Of a stretch of DNA of 64,000 nt, positions 58,801-64,000 are shown piece by piece. The notes beneath the pieces are model-generated. The model was not told where the DNA came from, did not search any database, and was given only the letters and a program-made list of their open reading frames with translations. The stretch covers positions 13,209,670-13,273,669 of the forward strand of contig CM040764.1 of NCBI GenBank assembly GCA_022829145.1, given 5' to 3'. Source of the stretch: Albula goreensis (taxonomy: Eukaryota; Chordata; Actinopteri; Albuliformes; Albulidae). Numbering within the stretch: the first letter of the stretch is position 1; each line of letters begins with the position of its first letter. The translations under genes were made by a program, and so were the position numbers.

Positions 58801-59515
58801 CCTACATTATCTACCTGCATGCCATACAAGTCACAAACAAAAAGCTCATCCAAAGCCCTAATTCAGGCTTTAAAGAGAAGGAAGGGGAGGGAACAGCTCT
58901 GTGATTGGGTAATCAGCAAACCACACAGCTAACTGAAATTGTCTAAATGGGAAGGGAGACACACAGCCCATTAATCAATTAAGGATCAATTAAGCCCACC
59001 TGGTGGCAGAGCACTGGGTCAGTCAATTACAATGAAGCAGTTGACAGGAACTTAAGTTTCTCCTGCATCTGGACACCATTTCTTCATACACTTTTGCTTA
59101 ATTCTACAGATGAGTCAATGAAGGGCTTCATTATGGATGTACCAGTCATCATTGGAGGATGATGCATCATGAATTAAATCTTACGATGATATTGTTGCAG
59201 TATCTGATTATTCCAGAGGATGGCACTATTGTATTAGAGCTCAACGTATCATTTCAACTCACATCTACATCGTGTTGGCAGCTTCCCCGTGCAGGTTAGA
59301 GAACAAAGTGCACTAGATTAGAGAACGCTGGAATGATTTTGACATTTGCACATACAAAAAAATGACTAACTTCACTATGCACTGATCTAGTGAAGAGTTT
59401 GTGACATGTGAAGCATCCTGTACATCCCTGAGGATGTGGAAGTGAACAGGAACATGGTCAGCAGCCAATTGAGGGGAGCAGCTGTCTACTCTCCTCCCTC
59501 CACCCCTCCAAGTAT

Positions 59516-59517
<2 letters not shown>

Positions 59518-59552
<35 letters not shown>

Positions 59553-59554
59553 AT

Positions 59555-59587
<33 letters not shown>

Positions 59588-59652
59588 CTTACGCACACAG
59601 ACACACACACTCACACAGACATGCACACACACACAGACAGACACAGACACAT
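59518..59652. repeat. Compound (CA)n microsatellite
   Basis: About 135 bp of CA repeat with CT and CAGA interruptions. Confidence 0.95.
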
Positions 59653-60216
59653 ACATTTTTAAAATTTTATAAATGCAAACAACCAGTAACTCTATCACCT
59701 TTACTTGCATGCAAATAATATGGCACATGACAAAAAGTCTAATTATTAATCAAGTTTTTTTTTTTTTTTAAACTTAGCAATTACCTACAGATACACAATT
59801 CATTCAGAGCCACTTCACAGCTCTTGTAACCAAAATGGATGACAGGCCATCAAAGTAGTTAGGTGGACAGTTAGGCCATGAAATTAGTGAGGTACAACGA
59901 GTTGTGCATTCTGATCTGCCTCCTCTGCCCCACTGTTGCACTCAGATGTTATTTGACTGACTGTAGCCCTTCTGGTACTCTGCACAAGTCATTCCATCCT
60001 CCATTGGACTCTTCCATCAGCGATCTGCTTTTGACTGGGCTGCCATTGGCTGGATGTCTTTAGAGTGGGGGGTCGTTTCATACATGACTGTGACACAATC
60101 AGGGTTTAAAACCCCAGCAAGATTGCGAATCACACTCATGATAAAGTGATAAGCTCATATCAGTGTGTCTGACGCCCACTCGGCAAGCAACATTCAAAGG
60201 CACTTAAATCTTCTGT

Positions 60217-60233
60217 CTAACCCTAACCCTAAA
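60217..60233. repeat. Short interstitial telomere-type repeat
   Basis: CTAACCCTAACCCTAAA, about 2.5 units of the vertebrate telomere repeat in C-strand orientation. Confidence 0.6.
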
Positions 60234-61789
60234 TTGCAGACACACATGTATCTGACTAAATTAAATTGCATAGTCTGCTCAATTAGTGACAGCATCACAT
60301 TATCAATATACTCCATGTGGCTTCTCAGTAAATGAACAGTTATATAGAATCATATTTTTGTTAAAACCTCTATTATACCATGTCTCACTGCAGTTAGTAA
60401 TATTGACACATATGTTGACTTTATCACTGAAGCAGGATGAAAATTATAGTTAACTTTAAAAAGGATTACAAATCAAAATGATTTTTATTCCTCACCCAGT
60501 TACACATTCTCTTTCTCAAACGGTCAATTTATTCTATAAATGCAGAAACAAAATATCTTAGTGCAATTATTTTTTTTGTCTCAAGTCTCAAAATGGAAGA
60601 TGAGACAATGGAGTATTTAAATAAACAGACATTTTTTGTTTGTGTGGGCTCTGGGAAGGAATATGAGCGGTAAATGTTGGGAGCCATAGTTTTGTTCCTC
60701 CCGTTCTCCACCCCAGTGACCTACTTTTCAATTGTTTTCTCACCGAAACAATGGGAAATGGTTTCATAACTGTACACAATACCTGGGTGTCATTCAACAC
60801 GATTGTTGTAGTGTTTTTTCATATTGTGGTGTGATCGTGCTTTGTGTTGTTGCTTTATGTAACCATGTCGTACGGGCTTCTGGCTTGGACTCTCAGACCC
60901 CCACTCCAAAAAGGGGTCTCTGCTTCTCTTCTCTTCCTCAACGCCCAGTCTAGCTGTGAAGAAATGAGTGTTACTCCCCTTCTGTGGCACAGCATGGTTT
61001 CTTCCATTGTGTAGACCATAGATACAGAGCTGACCCACCAGGGGTTAATTACGGGAATAAAATAAGAATCTGCACAATTAGCTCAGGTTCAAGCCCGCAG
61101 TTGCGGGCCCTGGGCTGTCCAGGACTGCTTTAATGAGGGGAGGGGAGAGCAAGGGACCCCCTTCGTACCACAGTGACGTCTGTGCTGGAATTAAGAGCCT
61201 CCAAAAACCTGGTCCCTCCAGGCAGAGGAATGCTGTCTGCCAGTGCCTGTGTCCGTTCCCTTGGGAACCACAGCCCCCTTTCACGCAACAAGTTCAGGAT
61301 GGTCCTAATTTAGGACAGGCCTTTTTTTTGTATAACAGCACAAAACCTAAGGCAAGTTAAAGGTAGCATAAGCCTTTATAAATACACAGCTTACAACCCA
61401 GTTTTTACACCTTCTAAAATTTGTGCATAGTACAATTTTCTGTTCATTGTTCACCAACTAACTTGACAAGACATATGATGTGTGATGGCATGTCTGCACA
61501 ATGGCAGCGTGTCATTGAGAATAGAGGAAAACCATGATGGATGTAAATCATCTTAAAAGCACGTTTCTGTCCTGTTTCAGCTCTGGGACTTGGTGACATT
61601 TCAATGCAATTTCACTACTGAACTGGGGGCAGTGGACCTGAAGAGGCAAAGTTCAAGTCGTACTTGAGAACAGAGCATTCCTGTTCCACAGGACCCTAAG
61701 AGTTGAAGAAATCAAACATATGAGAACACAGGGCCTGGATCTCCACCTCGTGCACGTTGTCTGCACCCCACGCACCCATCGCTCCGTGG

Positions 61790-62480
61790 CTGCTGCACCA
61801 TGGCAGGGGACCCTGCTGAGCTGAGGGGAGGGAGGGGAGCGGTTTGGCCCAGGAGAGGGGGACTCGGTGCCCACTACGGTGGGGGGACAGAGAGCGCAGG
61901 GACAGATTAATCAGAGGACATCAAAGCGGCTGGGGGGGGTTGTCCGGTGGGATGAAAGCGCAGCGCCGCGCACTTATTCCATGCCATCCCGCTCTGCCTG
62001 AGTTAGCTTACAGATCCCAGCGCTATTGTGCCCTGCGGGTGCATGGAGGGGGCTGGAACCCGCGGCCGGCTCTCTGTTTTGTTGGCCCGTTCCAAAAGGG
62101 GAGGGGAAACGGGATGTTCCGCCGTCCTCCTCCGCGGCACAATCGTTTCATCCGCCACAAAGGCGAGGGTCCCCTTTTTGACGTCCCCGAAAAAGCTGAC
62201 CACTCATAAGACAGCCAGCAGTACCCAGTGTCTCTGTGGCTTGCCTGCATGCGCGCACACACTCACACACACAATAACACACACTAACACACACACACAC
62301 ACACACACACGTATGTTGGCATTACAATTCATGTCGTCAGCATTGGCTCCTGGTGCGAGCCGGCTGAACCCCTTTGACGAGCGTTTTCGGCCGTGATGCC
62401 GGCCTTTTGTCGGCAAACGCACAGAGATCTCCGGGTCTGATCTTTCGGCGCCTTTGAAGTTGACTCCAATTTGTGTTTCC
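61790..62480. promoter_or_regulatory. GC- and CpG-rich patch
   Basis: Markedly richer in G+C and CpG than its surroundings, particularly 61.85-62.20 kb, before a CA repeat at 62257-62312. It could be an alternative promoter or CpG island of the downstream gene. Open frames on both strands lack domains. Confidence 0.35.
62257..62312. repeat. (CA)n microsatellite
   Basis: CA run with TAACA interruptions. Confidence 0.9.
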
Positions 62481-63414
62481 GTGGGGTCTGCACATTTTCG
62501 CAGGCTGTTTTTTTTTGTAATGTGGACAGTATGTAGAGAAAACTGTCCTCAGTTTATCACAATGAGTTTTGATTTAGATTTTTTTTGTTTTTGGGCAAAA
62601 TAATCTGGATGATCAAAGGCCTACGGGCATGTGTGCTTTGTGTCTCCCAGGCCCCGATTGACTATTGACGTTTTTAAAAACTGATGACTCAATATTTTAA
62701 AACTCCATACCTTTCAGTTTATCACCTATTGATGATCTGCTCACATTATTCATGGTAAATTAATAATTGTAATGGTTATTATGTATCAAGACCAACGTAC
62801 TGATACAACATACTGTACTGAATGTTTCTGTACAGTACAAACAAACTGTCTTATCTTCTGCTTATCGACAGATTATTACTTTTCATTTTCTTACAAGGAT
62901 ACAGCTTTTAAAATGTCCTGCATACCCCTCTCTGAATTTCTTATTTACAAATTTGATCAAATTCTACAAATGTACATGACTTTTAAATCTTGAACGTTTC
63001 CCTACAGCCAGTCTTTAACGGGGACCTGTCAATGTATTATTTATTATTATTAAACATAAATAATTTTATGAAGTCATATTTGTTACTGTAATAATTTTCT
63101 GCATTTGTAAAGAGAGTCAAATGGAGTTGAGGTGGCTTCGGACAAAGGCCGTTTACCAATGTGCAATAAATGAAAACCATCAACCTGGCTGACTGTAATA
63201 TGTGATTGGTTTCTGTTATTATTTATATAACGAAAGTTCAGCTGAGAAAGACAAAAGTGATCTGAATCGACAATATTTTAATGGAGGAGATAAAAGCGTG
63301 GAAATGATCAATGGAGGCGGCTGGTGTGTGATCGTTAAGGGGACAGCTTTGAAGTAGGCAGGCTCTGTGTGATGTAGAGGACAATGCCTCCTTTGAGGGA
63401 CGGGCAGAATGGCA

Positions 63415-63640
63415 GACGTTCCCCCCTCCCTCCCTCCAGCCCCCCCCCATTTTTCCAAGCATTACAGTCCATGACCATCTCTTTCCCTAAGTTTCTCTCC
63501 AACGCTAATGAATTCAAACAACAACCTCCCCCCAACAACCCCATGCACACAAACCAGCACCAGCACCACTCACCCCCCCTCCACTCCCCTCCCCCCTCCT
63601 CCCTCCATTTCTCCTCCCCTCCCCTCCCTCTCTTTTCACA
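63415..63640. repeat. C/T-rich strand-asymmetric tract
   Basis: Long runs of CCCTCC, CCTCCC and C7-C9 on the plus strand, G-rich on the minus strand, interrupted by an A-containing stretch at 63.48-63.57 kb. It lies 170-400 bp upstream of a TATA box. Confidence 0.7.
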
Positions 63641-63779
63641 GAAACCAAACCACTTTTTAATTTCCAGCCTTGGCAAGTTGCTCTCGATTTGCTGTCACCG
63701 TCTTAATGAATTCAGCTGTTTGTGCATTGGCCACGGGAGCAATGTCCCCCTCCCCTTCCCTCTCAGTGCCCATACCCCC

Positions 63780-63850
63780 ACCCCCCCCCCCCGTCATACC
63801 CTGAGGGACTCTATATATACCCCAGGCTACTACACGCACCTATTGTTCCC
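63780..63850 (+). promoter_or_regulatory. TATA-type promoter of a gene reading out of the window
   Basis: TATATATA at 63812-63819 is preceded by a C-run (63781-63792) and followed by GC-balanced, purine-rich sequence without AT-rich filler, as in a 5' UTR. A start near 63.84 kb is expected. No convincing ORF begins before 64000. A plus-strand gene downstream of pax3 would fit an epha4-type gene by human gene order, but the sequence shown does not identify it. Confidence 0.4.
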
Positions 63851-64000
63851 CTAAGTAAACTTGCAGACAGATGCCCTGCGCAGCAGTGTGGGAGCGAGCT
63901 AAGACACAGGGGAGGTGGGAGAGAGTCGCTACGGAAACCTCAAGACAAAAGCCATCGCGGGGGGATTTGTGGGGCTGAAGCCGAGCCCGAGCTGCTCAGT

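Larger units (their letters stand above)
55446..63380. other. Intergenic region right of the KCNE gene
   Basis: No coding exon could be supported. It holds the second dispersed-repeat copy, CA repeats, A/T homopolymers, a CTCF-like site at 58500-58519, three telomere-type units at 60217-60233 and a GC-rich patch at about 61.8-62.5 kb. A GGCAGACA-rich stretch (55.6-55.95 kb) gives long antisense open frames that look like low-complexity artefacts. Confidence 0.55.

Noticed and set aside
60217-60233. Telomere-type repeat as a chromosome fusion scar
   Set aside because: Only about 2.5 units; too short to argue for fusion.
63335-63854. Overlapping open frames of 113-156 codons on both strands
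   Set aside because: Caused by the C/T-rich tract (Pro/Ser on one strand, Gly/Glu on the other) upstream of a promoter.

Overview
The window is non-coding-rich vertebrate nuclear DNA, almost certainly from a ray-finned fish. Exons are short with GT-AG introns, microsatellites are abundant (mostly CA/TG, also AAT, CT and TCTAT), and the recognisable proteins are animal developmental and membrane proteins. Nothing bacterial, viral or CRISPR-like is present. No exotic new system is visible. The interest lies in splicing and regulatory detail at one developmental locus.

Layout. (1) 1-20 kb: no protein gene can be supported. There is an apparent minus-strand housekeeping-type promoter with a non-coding first exon ending in a good donor (about 7.08-7.26 kb). 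An intact tRNA-Gly(CCC) lies at 9082-9152, followed by a divergent pair of CTCF-like motifs near 9.4-9.6 kb. (2) 20.09-20.85 kb, plus strand: an intronless gene for a small RING-finger E3 ligase with two C-terminal membrane segments (RNF182/RNF152/RNF228-type). (3) 21.8-30 kb: AT-rich upstream region of pax3 with a dispersed-repeat copy, a four-run G-quadruplex motif and two enhancer-like blocks 1.2-2.3 kb before the start codon. (4) 30.455-49.451 kb, plus strand: a complete nine-exon pax3 gene (paired domain, octapeptide, Ser50 paired-class homeodomain, C-terminal transactivation region). It has an 8.4-kb intron 4, a tandem AAG/CAG acceptor giving Q+/Q- forms, and the small ninth exon coding the FHYLKPDIA tail. 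That ninth exon is reachable in the conserved frame only through a GC donor. The sequence is somewhat diverged from canonical PAX3, so pax3b is the more likely paralogue, but this cannot be decided here. (5) 54.2-54.6 kb, plus strand: a single-coding-exon KCNE-family potassium-channel beta subunit (kcne4 is the best guess from neighbourhood), whose start codon overlaps the stop of a four-codon upstream ORF. (6) 55.4-64 kb: intergenic DNA with a second copy of the dispersed repeat, a CTCF-like site, a GC-rich patch at 61.8-62.5 kb, and a C/T-rich tract leading to a TATA-type promoter at 63.81 kb that points out of the window.

The coding genes do not form an operon or pathway. The arrangement fits a pax3 regulatory neighbourhood with flanking genes. 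In human, PAX3 lies between EPHA4 and SGPP2 on 2q36 with KCNE4 nearby, so the outgoing promoter could belong to an epha4-type gene. That is inference from gene order only.
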